Origin: CAYZED01 sp964477445
GTDB lineage: Bacteria; Bacillota; Clostridia; Lutisporales; Lutisporaceae
NCBI GenBank assembly: GCA_964477445.1
Contig: CAYZED010000005.1
Span: 62,001 to 126,000 of the forward strand
Direction of reading: 5' to 3'
DNA: 64,000 nt
Shown: positions 49,137 to 56,634 of the stretch, piece after piece
Layout: every line of letters begins with the position of its first letter
How positions within the stretch are numbered: position 1 is the first letter of the stretch
The notes under the pieces: generated by a model
Told to the model about the DNA's origin: nothing
Seen by the model: the letters and a program-made list of their open reading frames with translations, nothing else
Database searches by the model: none
Position numbers and translations under genes: made by a program

Positions 49137-51159
49137 TTCGCATGATTCGCGTGATTCGCATAATTCGCATGATTCGCATGATTCGCATGATTCGCATGAT
49201 TCGCGTGATTCGCATAATTCGCATGATTCGCATGATTTTAAAGAAGTAAATAAGAAAAAAATATTCCTGAATACTATGACCATAGAAGAAGCATATAAGA
49301 AACTATTTGATTCGTTTGATTTTAATTCCATAATTAGGACTGAACTAATTCCAGTTTCTGAGGCATTAGGTCGAATAACAGCAGATGCAATATTTGCAAA
49401 AATTTCAAACCCTCATTATAATGCTTCAGCTATGGATGGAATTGCAGTCCGTTCGGACGAATTGGCAGGAATTGATGAGAGGCATCCAAAAATTTTGAGA
49501 GAAAAGAAAGATTTCATTGTAGTAGACACGGGAGATGTAATACCGAAGGAATTTGATTCTGTAGTTATGATTGAAGATGTTTTTTTTCATAAAGAACATG
49601 AAGTAGAAATACGAGAAGCCACTTTCCCTTATGAGCATGTGAGAGTTATAGGTGAAGACATAGTGGTAGGAGAGATGCTTTTTACCACCGGGCATAAAAT
49701 AAGACCTATGGACATTGGGGCACTAATAAGCGGGGGAATTTCTGAGATTCTTGTTTATTCGAAGCCAAAAGTAGGCCTTATTCCCACAGGAACCGAAATA
49801 GTTGAAGTTGGGGCAGAATTGAAACCTGGTGATATTCTAGATTCGAATTCGCATATGTTTTCTGCAATAGTTTTAGAATCAGGAGGTATTCCTGAGATAT
49901 ATAAACCTGTAATTGATGACGAAAAACTATTAGAGGAAGCAATAATGAAGGCGGTTAACGAAAATGATTTAGTGGTTATTAATGCTGGTTCATCTGCGGG
50001 AAGAGAAGATTTCACAGTTGGACTTATTGAGAAACTAGGGACACTGCTACTTCATGGATTATCGATTAAGCCTGGTAGACCGACTATTCTGGGAATCATA
50101 AATGGCAAACCAGTTATAGGTGTGCCTGGATATCCTGTTTCTGCTTATGTGGTTTTTATGGCTTTTGTGGATCCATTAATAAGAAAGCTAGCGAATAAAG
50201 AGCTTGTAGAAGAAGAAAAGATAGAAGTTATATTGACGAAAAGAATTGTATCTTCTTTAAAACATGAAGAATTTGTAAGGATGAAGCTCGGAAAAGTGGG
50301 AGACAGACTTGTTGGTACACCTTTGAATAGAGGAGCAGGAACGACTATGAGCCTAGTAAAAGCTGATGGATTACTTACGATTCCTCGAAATAGTGAAGGA
50401 TATGAGGCGGGTGAAAAAGTAAGTGTGAGTTTGTGGAAATCAAAAAAATCATTAAACGATACGCTTGTAATAATTGGAAGTCACGATATACTTATTGATT
50501 ATGTTCAAAATGCACTAATAAAGAAAGGTGAAGATCTTCTTATTTCCTCAGCACATGTAGGAAGTCTGGGTGGGATTATGGCGATTAAACGAAAAGAAGC
50601 ACATATTGCGCCTATTCATTTATTGGATTCTGAAACTGGAGCATATAATATACCTGCTATAGAAAAATATTTGCATAACGAAAAAATCACGCTCATAAAA
50701 GGAATAAAAAGGCAGCAAGGCCTTTATGTAAGTAAAGGAAATCCTCTTGGAATAAAGGGGGTTGATGATATCTCAAAAAATCATTATATTTTTGCAAATA
50801 GACAAAAAGGCTCTGGCACAAGAGTTCTATTTGATTATTTATTAAAACAAAAAAATATAGATTCAAGTAATATTAAAGGCTATGAGCAGGAACTAATAAC
50901 ACATACGAGTGTTGCATTATCTGTTTTGTCTGGGAATTCACATGTGGGAATGGGTATTGAGTCGGTTGCAAAACTAATGAATCTTGATTTTATTCCAATT
51001 GGAGAAGAAGATTATGATTTTTTAGTTCCTAAAGAGCTTATAAATCTTGATCAGGTACAGATTTTTATAAATTTCCTTATGTCGAAAGAATTTAAAGAAT
51101 TGCTAAATAATCTCGGAGGATATAGAATTGAACCGATAGAGATAATTGAACTAGGTTAG
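49126..51159 (+). CDS. MoeA fused to a periplasmic-binding-protein-like domain
   Basis: A 677-residue protein. Residues 6-38 are a low-complexity (His-Asp/Arg/Asn-Ser) tract encoded by a 9-bp tandem repeat. Residues 45-440 form a complete MoeA (YNASAMDGIAVRS, IPTGTEIVEVGAELKPGDIL, NAGSSAGREDFT, GLSIKPGRPTILG). Residues 440-677 form a PBP-like domain (SAHVGSLGGIMAIKR, RQKGSGTRVLFDYLLK, GMGIESVAKLM) related to molybdate-binding domains of the PF12727 type. The fusion suggests that the enzyme binds or senses molybdate, tungstate or the pterin. AGGAGGTG precedes the ATG inside moeA. Confidence 0.93.
   Translation: MKNNSHDSRDSHNSHDSHDSHDSHDSRDSHNSHDSHDFKEVNKKKIFLNTMTIEEAYKKLFDSFDFNSIIRTELIPVSEALGRITADAIFAKISNPHYNASAMDGIAVRSDELAGIDERHPKILREKKDFIVVDTGDVIPKEFDSVVMIEDVFFHKEHEVEIREATFPYEHVRVIGEDIVVGEMLFTTGHKIRPMDIGALISGGISEILVYSKPKVGLIPTGTEIVEVGAELKPGDILDSNSHMFSAIVLESGGIPEIYKPVIDDEKLLEEAIMKAVNENDLVVINAGSSAGREDFTVGLIEKLGTLLLHGLSIKPGRPTILGIINGKPVIGVPGYPVSAYVVFMAFVDPLIRKLANKELVEEEKIEVILTKRIVSSLKHEEFVRMKLGKVGDRLVGTPLNRGAGTTMSLVKADGLLTIPRNSEGYEAGEKVSVSLWKSKKSLNDTLVIIGSHDILIDYVQNALIKKGEDLLISSAHVGSLGGIMAIKRKEAHIAPIHLLDSETGAYNIPAIEKYLHNEKITLIKGIKRQQGLYVSKGNPLGIKGVDDISKNHYIFANRQKGSGTRVLFDYLLKQKNIDSSNIKGYEQELITHTSVALSVLSGNSHVGMGIESVAKLMNLDFIPIGEEDYDFLVPKELINLDQVQIFINFLMSKEFKELLNNLGGYRIEPIEIIELG
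49138..49236 (+). repeat. In-frame 9-bp tandem repeat, 11 copies
   Basis: TCGCATGAT with variants TCGCGTGAT and TCGCATAAT, 11 units in a row from codon 5 of the second moeA. The order of variants in units 1-5 is repeated in units 7-11, so a 54-bp block has itself duplicated. Because the unit is 9 bp, copy changes keep the frame and only lengthen or shorten a His-rich N-terminal tail. Confidence 0.95.
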
Positions 51160-51228
51160 AATTACGGTATTTATTTTTAGATAAATGAGGTCAAGATGAC
51201 TTTGTTCTTGTTGTAGGGAGGATAAATT

Positions 51229-52185
51229 TTGAGGGATAATTTTAATAGAGAAATAAATTATTTAAGACTGTCCGTGACAGATAGATGTAATCTCAGGTGC
51301 TCATATTGTATGCCAGCTAGAGGGATTAGCAAAGTAGAGCATACAGACATTCTTACTTTTGAAAGCTACGAAAAAATTGTTCGAGTGGCTAGCGATTTAG
51401 GGATTGATAAAGTACGAATTACAGGCGGAGAGCCATTAGTTAGAAAAAATATAGTTACGCTAGTTGAAAAATTAAAAGCAATCAATGGTATAAAATCATT
51501 AAATATGACCACGAATGGGGTTTTGTTAAAGGATTTTGCAAGCCCATTAAAGGAAGCTGGGTTAGACCGATTGAATATTAGTTTGGATACTTTGAATCCG
51601 GAAAAGTATAAAGAAATAACCAGGGGTGGCGATATAAATCAAGTTCTGGCAGGCATAGAAATGGCATTGGAAGCTGGATTTGAACTAATAAAAATTAATG
51701 CAGTGCTAATTGGGGGAGAAAACACTTCGGAATTAAATGATTTTATTAAGTTTGGTAATAATAAGATAGAAGTTAGATTTATTGAATTAATGCCTATAGG
51801 CGAGGCATCGAATTGGTCAAAAGAAAAATTTGTTTCTGCGGAATCATGGTTAATGAATCAAGGATTTAAACCAGTCGAAAAAAATAAATCAGATGGTCCG
51901 GCTAGATATTTTGTTAATCCGATAAATGGAAGTAGAATTGGCCTAATTAATCCAATCTCGAATCATTTTTGCAGTGATTGTAATCGAATTAGAGTCACAG
52001 CGGATGGAAAACTAAAAAATTGTCTATTAAGTAATGGCGAGTTTGATTTAAAGCCTTATTTAAGCGATGAGATCATGTTAAAGAAAGTAATATCAGATCA
52101 TATAAAGAGTAAACCACTGGAACATTGTATTAACGAAAAATCGTTTGAAGGCATTGAACGAGATATGAATACTATTGGAGGATAA
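51229..52185 (+). CDS. moaA: GTP 3',8-cyclase MoaA
   Basis: A 318-residue radical SAM enzyme. The SAM cluster motif CX3CX2C is in DRCNLRCSYCMPARG near residue 18-25, the second cluster is held by FCSDCNRIRVTADGKLKNC near residues 245-263, and the protein ends in the conserved Gly-Gly (MNTIGG). It converts GTP to 3',8-cyclo-GTP, the first step of molybdopterin synthesis. It starts with TTG at 51229 behind AGGGAGG. moaC follows after 2 bp. Confidence 0.96.
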   Translation: MRDNFNREINYLRLSVTDRCNLRCSYCMPARGISKVEHTDILTFESYEKIVRVASDLGIDKVRITGGEPLVRKNIVTLVEKLKAINGIKSLNMTTNGVLLKDFASPLKEAGLDRLNISLDTLNPEKYKEITRGGDINQVLAGIEMALEAGFELIKINAVLIGGENTSELNDFIKFGNNKIEVRFIELMPIGEASNWSKEKFVSAESWLMNQGFKPVEKNKSDGPARYFVNPINGSRIGLINPISNHFCSDCNRIRVTADGKLKNCLLSNGEFDLKPYLSDEIMLKKVISDHIKSKPLEHCINEKSFEGIERDMNTIGG

Positions 52186-52187
52186 TC

Positions 52188-52685
52188 ATGGAGATTGAAA
52201 AGGAAATAGGGATGACTCACTTTAACTCTGAAGGAAGACCTCAAATGGTAAGCATTGATGAGAAAGTAGATACTTTAAGAGTTGCGTTTGCTTCGGGACA
52301 TATAAAAATGAAACCAGAAACGTTACATGCTATTATTGATGGGAAAATAAAAAAAGGTGATGTTTTGAGCGTGGCTCAAGTAGCTGGAATTATGGCTGCG
52401 AAGTCTACTTCGTCAGTGATTCCAATGTGTCATCCATTGCTTTTAACTGGGATTGATATGAGTTTTAAAATAAATAAAGCAGAGAGCATTATCGAAATAG
52501 AAGCTAGAGTAAAAACTTTTGGTAAAACTGGAGTAGAGATGGAAGCTTTGACAGCGGTAAGTATTGCAGGATTAACGATTTATGATATGTGCAAAGCTAT
52601 TGACAAAGATATGGTTGTATCAGAAATAAAACTGATCGAAAAAACTGGTGGAAAAAGCGGAAACTATAAGAGAGAGGTGCTATGA
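52188..52685 (+). CDS. moaC: Cyclic pyranopterin monophosphate synthase MoaC
   Basis: A 165-residue MoaC with MVSIDEKVDTLRVAFASG, the active-site IPMCHPLLLTG and GVEMEALTAVSIAGLTIYDMCKA (in part). It turns 3',8-cyclo-GTP into cyclic pyranopterin monophosphate. It is tightly packed between moaA and the MOSC gene; its stop codon overlaps an ATG (ATGA at 52682-52685) that is out of frame with the MOSC protein. MoaE is not encoded in the window, so the sulfur-transfer partner of a MoaD-type protein must be elsewhere. Confidence 0.96.
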   Translation: MEIEKEIGMTHFNSEGRPQMVSIDEKVDTLRVAFASGHIKMKPETLHAIIDGKIKKGDVLSVAQVAGIMAAKSTSSVIPMCHPLLLTGIDMSFKINKAESIIEIEARVKTFGKTGVEMEALTAVSIAGLTIYDMCKAIDKDMVVSEIKLIEKTGGKSGNYKREVL

Positions 52686-52686
52686 T

Positions 52687-52746
52687 ATGTCGGAGAATAT
52701 GTCGGAGAATATGTCGGAGAATATGTCGGAGAATATGTCGGAGAAT
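52687..52746 (+). repeat. In-frame 12-bp tandem repeat at a start codon, 5 perfect copies
   Basis: ATGTCGGAGAAT occurs five times without a mismatch from the MOSC start codon, then two decayed copies follow to about 52770. Each unit has an ATG and a GGAG, so each adds a potential start. Perfect identity of the copies suggests recent or ongoing slippage. Confidence 0.97.
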
Positions 52747-53220
52747 ATTTCAGAAAACATTTTGAAAAATTATATTGGGAAAGTATTGGCAATAAATATT
52801 AGTTTAAAAAAAGGAACACCTAAGGAAACTATTCCAGAAGGTAATTTTATTGAGGACTTTGGATTAGAGGGCGATGCGCATGCGGGTAAAGGGCACAGGC
52901 AAGTCAGCTTGTTGGCTAACGAAAGTGTAAACAAAATGCGTGAAATGGGTGTTGAAGGACTATGTACTGGTAGATTTGCTGAAAATATTACGACTGAGGG
53001 TATAGAATTATTTACACTAAAAGTAGGAACTCAAATTAAAATCGGAGAAACCATTCAGGAACTCACACAAATAGGAAAAGAATGTCATGCTGGGTGCGCC
53101 ATTCAACAATTGGTGGGAGAATGTGTTATGCCAAAAGAAGGTATTTTTACAAAAGTAATAAAAGGTGGAAAAATAAAAGCTGGAGATAAAATCGAAGTTT
53201 TAGTTCAAAATAAAAAATAG
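52687..53220 (+). CDS. MOSC-domain protein with repetitive N terminus
   Basis: A 177-residue protein. Residues 1-20 are five copies of Met-Ser-Glu-Asn, followed by two decayed copies, and residues 30-175 a MOSC domain (FGLEGDAHAGKGHRQVSLL, FAENITTEGIEL, and the Cys-bearing GKECHAGCAIQ). MOSC proteins carry sulfur on that Cys and act in maturation or repair of molybdenum/tungsten cofactors. ATG 52687 follows GAGGTG by 7 bp; every repeat unit adds another in-frame ATG. Stand-alone MOSC genes next to moaB/mog are common in anaerobes. Confidence 0.92.
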   Translation: MSENMSENMSENMSENMSENISENILKNYIGKVLAINISLKKGTPKETIPEGNFIEDFGLEGDAHAGKGHRQVSLLANESVNKMREMGVEGLCTGRFAENITTEGIELFTLKVGTQIKIGETIQELTQIGKECHAGCAIQQLVGECVMPKEGIFTKVIKGGKIKAGDKIEVLVQNKK

Positions 53221-53248
53221 TACAAAACAATAATAGCAGGAGGAAGAA

Positions 53249-53767
53249 ATGATGGCTTTTAAAGTCGGAATTATTGTGGCAAGTGATAAAGGATCAAAAG
53301 GGGATCGAGTTGATCTTAGTGGAAAGCTAATTGAAGAAATTCTAAAAGAATCTGGGTACGAAGTATCTTTTTATGGAATTCAACCAGATGATATTAATCA
53401 TCTTAAAGAAGCGATGGTATATTGCGCTGATAAACTTAAAGTTGATTTGATTCTTACCACAGGAGGAACTGGTTTTTCAAGACGTGATGTTACCCCAGAA
53501 GCCACATTATCAGTAATTGAGAAGCAAGTACCAGGAATACCTGAGGCAATGAGATATTTTAGCTTTCAAATTACTCCAAGAGCTATGCTAAGCCGCGCTG
53601 TAGCTGGTATAAGAGGTAATACTTTAATCGTGAACATGCCTGGTAGTCCTAAAGCTGTAAAAGAAAGTTTGGAATTTATTCTGCCAACATTAGAGCACGG
53701 ACTAGAAATCCTCACAGGCGCCGCTAATGAGTGTGGGAATAGCATAGCATCCGAATTAATAAAGTGA
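53249..53767 (+). CDS. mogA: Molybdopterin adenylyltransferase (MogA/MoaB family)
   Basis: A 172-residue MogA/MoaB-type protein with the MPT-binding TTGGTGFSRRDVTPEA, the SRAVAGIRGNTLIVNMPGSP loop and PEAMRYFS. It adenylates molybdopterin before metal insertion by MoeA. It ends the cofactor cluster. AGGAGG precedes two adjacent ATGs (53249 and 53252) and either could be used. Confidence 0.94.
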   Translation: MMAFKVGIIVASDKGSKGDRVDLSGKLIEEILKESGYEVSFYGIQPDDINHLKEAMVYCADKLKVDLILTTGGTGFSRRDVTPEATLSVIEKQVPGIPEAMRYFSFQITPRAMLSRAVAGIRGNTLIVNMPGSPKAVKESLEFILPTLEHGLEILTGAANECGNSIASELIK

Positions 53768-53956
53768 CTCTTTCGACTGGAAAGCGGCCATAGTCGCTTT
53801 AAAAAGTCGATATTACAGACCGATAGAGTCACTTTAATTCGGATAGCTTAATAGGTAGGCATAGTAATACTTTCAATGCGAATAGCTAATTCTTTTTCTA
53901 ATTTCTATATGCCTACAAGATGATTTTTAAAAACAAAATAATCTTGTAGGCATAGT
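53762..53956. repeat. Inverted and direct repeats behind mogA
   Basis: AAAGTGACTCT (53762-53772) pairs with AGAGTCACTTT (53825-53835), with a smaller AAAGCG/CGCTTT hairpin inside. Further on TGCCTACAAGAT (53910-53921) pairs perfectly with ATCTTGTAGGCA (53941-53952). GTAGGCATAGT occurs at 53855-53865 and 53946-53956. These are the likely 3' ends of the convergent mogA and rocA transcripts; no gene is seen in the 261-bp gap. Confidence 0.7.
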
Positions 53957-54028
53957 TTTGAAATCCAATCTATTCTAAGAATTACAGCATTTACTTATTG
54001 GGTAAATACTGCGAAGCCACATTTGGTC

Positions 54029-55582
54029 CTAGTACTTTTCAGCTATTGTTTTTAGTTGCATAAACATATTTAAGTATTCAGGGCCGCCTGCTTTTGAGTC
54101 AGTACCAGACATATTAAAGCCTCCAAACGGATTAACACCTACTAGCGCACCTGTGCATTTTCTGTTTATATACAGATTTCCGACATGAAATTCGAGTTTT
54201 GCTTTTTCAATAAACTCTCTTTTTAGTGTATACACAGCGCCTGTAAGGCCATATTCAGAATCATTAGCTATTTCAATAGCTTCTTTATAATTTTTTGCCT
54301 TTGTAATTGCTAAAACTGGTCCGAATATCTCTTCCTGAAAAATTCGAGCGCTTCTATCAACATCTGCGAAGATAGTTGGCTTTATAAAGTATCCGTCACT
54401 TTCAACGGATGAACCACCAGCGATCAATTTACCTTCTGATCTACCGATTTCAATATAATCAAGTATTCGTCTAAATGATTTTTCGTCAACAACTGGCCCC
54501 ATGTCGATTCCTTCAATAGATGAATCACCTAGAGTTAACTTTTCAGTCAATGCAATAATCTTTTCAATCATTACATCATATATATCTTCTACAATTATTG
54601 CTCTTGAACATGCTGAGCATTTTTGCCCTTGGAAACCAAATGCCGACTTTACAATTCCTTCAGCGGCGCAATCTAAATCAGCCGTGCTCTCAACAATAAT
54701 AGCGTCTTTACCACCCATTTCGGCAATAACTCTTTTTATCCATTTTTGACCGGGGCTAATTTCGGCAGCGAACTTATTTATTCTTAGGCCGATATTTTTT
54801 GATCCAGTGAAGTTAATAAATCTAGTTTTTGGGTGCTGTACGAGGAAGTCACCAACACCACCACCAGAACCTGAGCAAGGGAGATAGTTCACAACGCCAG
54901 GTGGGAAACCTATTTCTTCGAGAACCTCCATAAATTTGGCTGCGATAACTGTAGTGGTACTAGCAGGTTTCATGATGACGGTATTGCCAGTAACTACTGC
55001 AGCTGAAGTCATGCCAACCAAAATTGCAAGCGGAAAATTCCAAGGAGAAATTACGATACCAATACCTAGTGGAATATGATAGCAATCATTGTTTTCTTCG
55101 AATAAAGGAGTTATTTCTACACCTCTGCTCATAGCTAACATTCTTCTTCCGTAGTATTCAAGGAAGTCAATTGCTTCAGCAGTGTCACCATCTGCTTCAG
55201 CCCAGTTTTTCCCTGCCTCTTTAACGAGCCAAGCAGAGAATTCGAATTTTCTGCTTCTGATAACAGCTGCTGCATGAAAAAGATAATCAGCTCTTTCCTC
55301 TTGGGCTCTATATTGCCAAGTGTTAAATGCCTCCTCAGCTGCGGATATTGCTTTTTCGGCCAATGATATATCGGCACTTGAAGAATAACCAATTACTTCT
55401 TTGAAATTTGAGGGATTAAGTGAAGTGATCTTTTCTTTTGTAAAAATCTTTTCACCACCAATAACTAAAGGATATTCTTCTCCAAGCTCTTTCTCTACTT
55501 TAGCCAAAGCGGCTTTCATTTTGTCTGCATTTTCTTTTATTGAAAAATCAACAAAGGGTTCGTTTTTGTATACTGTAACCAT
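54029..55582 (-). CDS. rocA: L-glutamate gamma-semialdehyde (1-pyrroline-5-carboxylate) dehydrogenase
   Basis: A 517-residue aldehyde dehydrogenase of the RocA/PutA type. The catalytic Cys is in GFQGQKCSACSRA, the general base Glu in VIAEMGGKDAI, and the nucleotide-binding region includes VISPWNFPLAILVGMTSAA (in part) and NFTGSKNIG. It oxidises glutamate semialdehyde to glutamate with NAD in proline, ornithine or arginine breakdown. ATG 55582 is chosen because GGGAGG lies before it on the minus strand; the longer reading to 55618 runs through that site. The transcript has a leader of about 275 nt with a terminator, so expression is controlled before the coding region. Confidence 0.95.
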   Translation of the reverse strand: MVTVYKNEPFVDFSIKENADKMKAALAKVEKELGEEYPLVIGGEKIFTKEKITSLNPSNFKEVIGYSSSADISLAEKAISAAEEAFNTWQYRAQEERADYLFHAAAVIRSRKFEFSAWLVKEAGKNWAEADGDTAEAIDFLEYYGRRMLAMSRGVEITPLFEENNDCYHIPLGIGIVISPWNFPLAILVGMTSAAVVTGNTVIMKPASTTTVIAAKFMEVLEEIGFPPGVVNYLPCSGSGGGVGDFLVQHPKTRFINFTGSKNIGLRINKFAAEISPGQKWIKRVIAEMGGKDAIIVESTADLDCAAEGIVKSAFGFQGQKCSACSRAIIVEDIYDVMIEKIIALTEKLTLGDSSIEGIDMGPVVDEKSFRRILDYIEIGRSEGKLIAGGSSVESDGYFIKPTIFADVDRSARIFQEEIFGPVLAITKAKNYKEAIEIANDSEYGLTGAVYTLKREFIEKAKLEFHVGNLYINRKCTGALVGVNPFGGFNMSGTDSKAGGPEYLNMFMQLKTIAEKY

Positions 55583-55639
55583 AATTTCCTCCCGTAATTT
55601 TGATTTATTTAGAAACAAGTTGAAGTGTTATATATTCGG

Positions 55640-55857
55640 AAAACAAAAAAGCCTTCCCATATTGGAAGGCTTAAGATTTCATGAATTTGCATAAACAAAT
55701 AAAGTTTAAATAAAAAATAAACTTAAAAGAAATCGCCGCTCCTTTCCAATGGGAGGCGCCCAGGTTTCCCCAAACACCCTAACGGTTAGTGATTCATAGA
55801 AGCATATTCGTTAGAATCAAGAACTCGGAGCTATTTAGTTTTCGCGGATATTGTATA
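55640..55857 (-). promoter_or_regulatory. Structured leader RNA of rocA, candidate riboswitch
   Basis: Read on the minus strand, GATTC and CTAACG are followed by GAATC and CGTTAG so that the two helices would cross, as in an H-type pseudoknot. Then GGTG/CGCC around a GTTT-GGGG-AAAC hairpin, and CTCC/GGAG around CATTGGAAA. After an A/T-rich linker comes an intrinsic terminator, GGAAGGC (55664-55670) and GCCTTCC (55651-55657) on the plus strand, with six T at 55650-55645. CCTTTCCAAT (55741-55750) is complementary to ATTGGAAGG (55661-55669) with one bulge, so aptamer, antiterminator and terminator compete. No known riboswitch or T-box consensus was recognised. Confidence 0.68.
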
Positions 55858-55891
55858 CAACATATACTAGCATAATTTTTCATACTGTCAA
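55853..55891 (-). promoter_or_regulatory. rocA promoter with a short palindrome
   Basis: On the minus strand TTGACA (plus 55886-55891), 16 bp, then the extended -10 TGCTAGTAT (-10 hexamer at plus 55864-55869). The palindrome GTATACAACATATAC (55853-55867) overlaps the -10 and start and may be an operator. Confidence 0.7.
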
Positions 55892-56111
55892 GAGCGTTTA
55901 TTTGAAAATTAGCCAGCATATCTTTAAAAATAATTCATCTCATGTTTCAAAATCCATAAGATTTTATGGTACTTATTCACTCAAATTAATAAATGATATT
56001 AGATTGATAATATAATTTAAAATTAGTGCTGAAAACTTAAAATAAGGGCGAATTATTTCTTTTAAAGAAAAATAATATTTAAAAATTCAATTCAAAATAA
56101 ACATTGCTTGG
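55892..56111. other. AT-rich gap between divergent rocA and AOR promoters
   Basis: About 220 bp with very low GC content and no open frame with a ribosome site. No clear repeat or RNA structure is seen beyond short A/T hairpins. Confidence 0.6.
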
Positions 56112-56168
56112 TTGACATCATTAAAAAAACAAGGTAATGTTGTATAGAATGTACTATAATATATAGTA
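56112..56168 (+). promoter_or_regulatory. Promoter and palindrome before the AOR operon
   Basis: TTGACA (56112-56117) and TAATGT (56135-56140), 17 bp apart. Downstream is an inverted repeat TACTATA-ata-TATAGTA (56152-56168) that contains a second TATAAT (56155-56160). It could be an operator for an unknown regulator. Confidence 0.65.
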
Positions 56169-56229
56169 TATTTCTACGAGTCTTATAGATGCGCAAAAAA
56201 GTATAATGAAAATAGTTTTGGAGGAAATA

Positions 56230-56625
56230 ATGAAAGTACTAGAAAGAAACTCAGATGCCTGTATCTCATGCAAAAAATGTGAAAAGATTTGCTCGAAAAC
56301 TTGGTTCAAAGAAGAAAATTCTGAGAAGTCATGTATTAAAATTAATCAAGTGTCTGAAACAGACACTCATAACAGAATAGTCTCTTGTACTCAGTGTGGG
56401 GAATGTATTATTGTCTGTCCAGTTGAGGCGCTCAAAAGGGATGCTAAAGGAATCGTTAGAATTGATAAAAAAGCATGTGTTGGATGCTTCATATGTGTAG
56501 GATTTTGTCCTGAATATGCAATGATGGTACATAAAGACTTAAACGAACCTTTCAAATGTGTCGCTTGTGGTATATGTGTAAAAGAATGCCCAACAGCAGC
56601 AATTACAATTAAAGAAAGCATATAG
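56230..56625 (+). CDS. Four-cluster ferredoxin-like electron carrier subunit of AOR
   Basis: A 131-residue iron-sulfur protein. Four CX2CX2CX3C motifs (CISCKKCEKIC, CTQCGECIIVC, CVGCFICVGFC, CVACGICVKEC) can hold four [4Fe-4S] clusters; one more Cys lies between the first two. ATG 56230 is chosen over ATG 56206 since GGAGG at 56220-56224 lies between them. It is 9 bp upstream of the AOR gene. The pair matches AorA-AorB of Aromatoleum aromaticum AOR, where the small subunit passes electrons from the tungsten subunit. No FAD subunit (AorC) follows, so the natural partner here is probably ferredoxin. Confidence 0.9.
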   Translation: MKVLERNSDACISCKKCEKICSKTWFKEENSEKSCIKINQVSETDTHNRIVSCTQCGECIIVCPVEALKRDAKGIVRIDKKACVGCFICVGFCPEYAMMVHKDLNEPFKCVACGICVKECPTAAITIKESI

Positions 56626-56634
56626 GGGGAAATT

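Noticed and set aside
49138..49236. CRISPR-like appearance of regularly repeated units
   Set aside because: Units are contiguous 9-mers without spacers and are in frame with a coding sequence.
49018..49331. Antisense frames over the 9-bp repeat that read as Met-Arg-Ile or Glu-Ser-Cys repeats
   Set aside because: They are mirror readings of the in-frame repeat of the second moeA, have no ribosome site and no domain.
52682..52745. Independent gene starting at the ATGA overlap of moaC
   Set aside because: It only reads the repeat in another frame and stops after about 20 codons; kept as a possible leader peptide in the findings.
55681..55860. T-box leader before rocA
   Set aside because: AGGGTG is present but the NACCGCG part and the specifier-stem motifs are not; the terminator organisation also differs.
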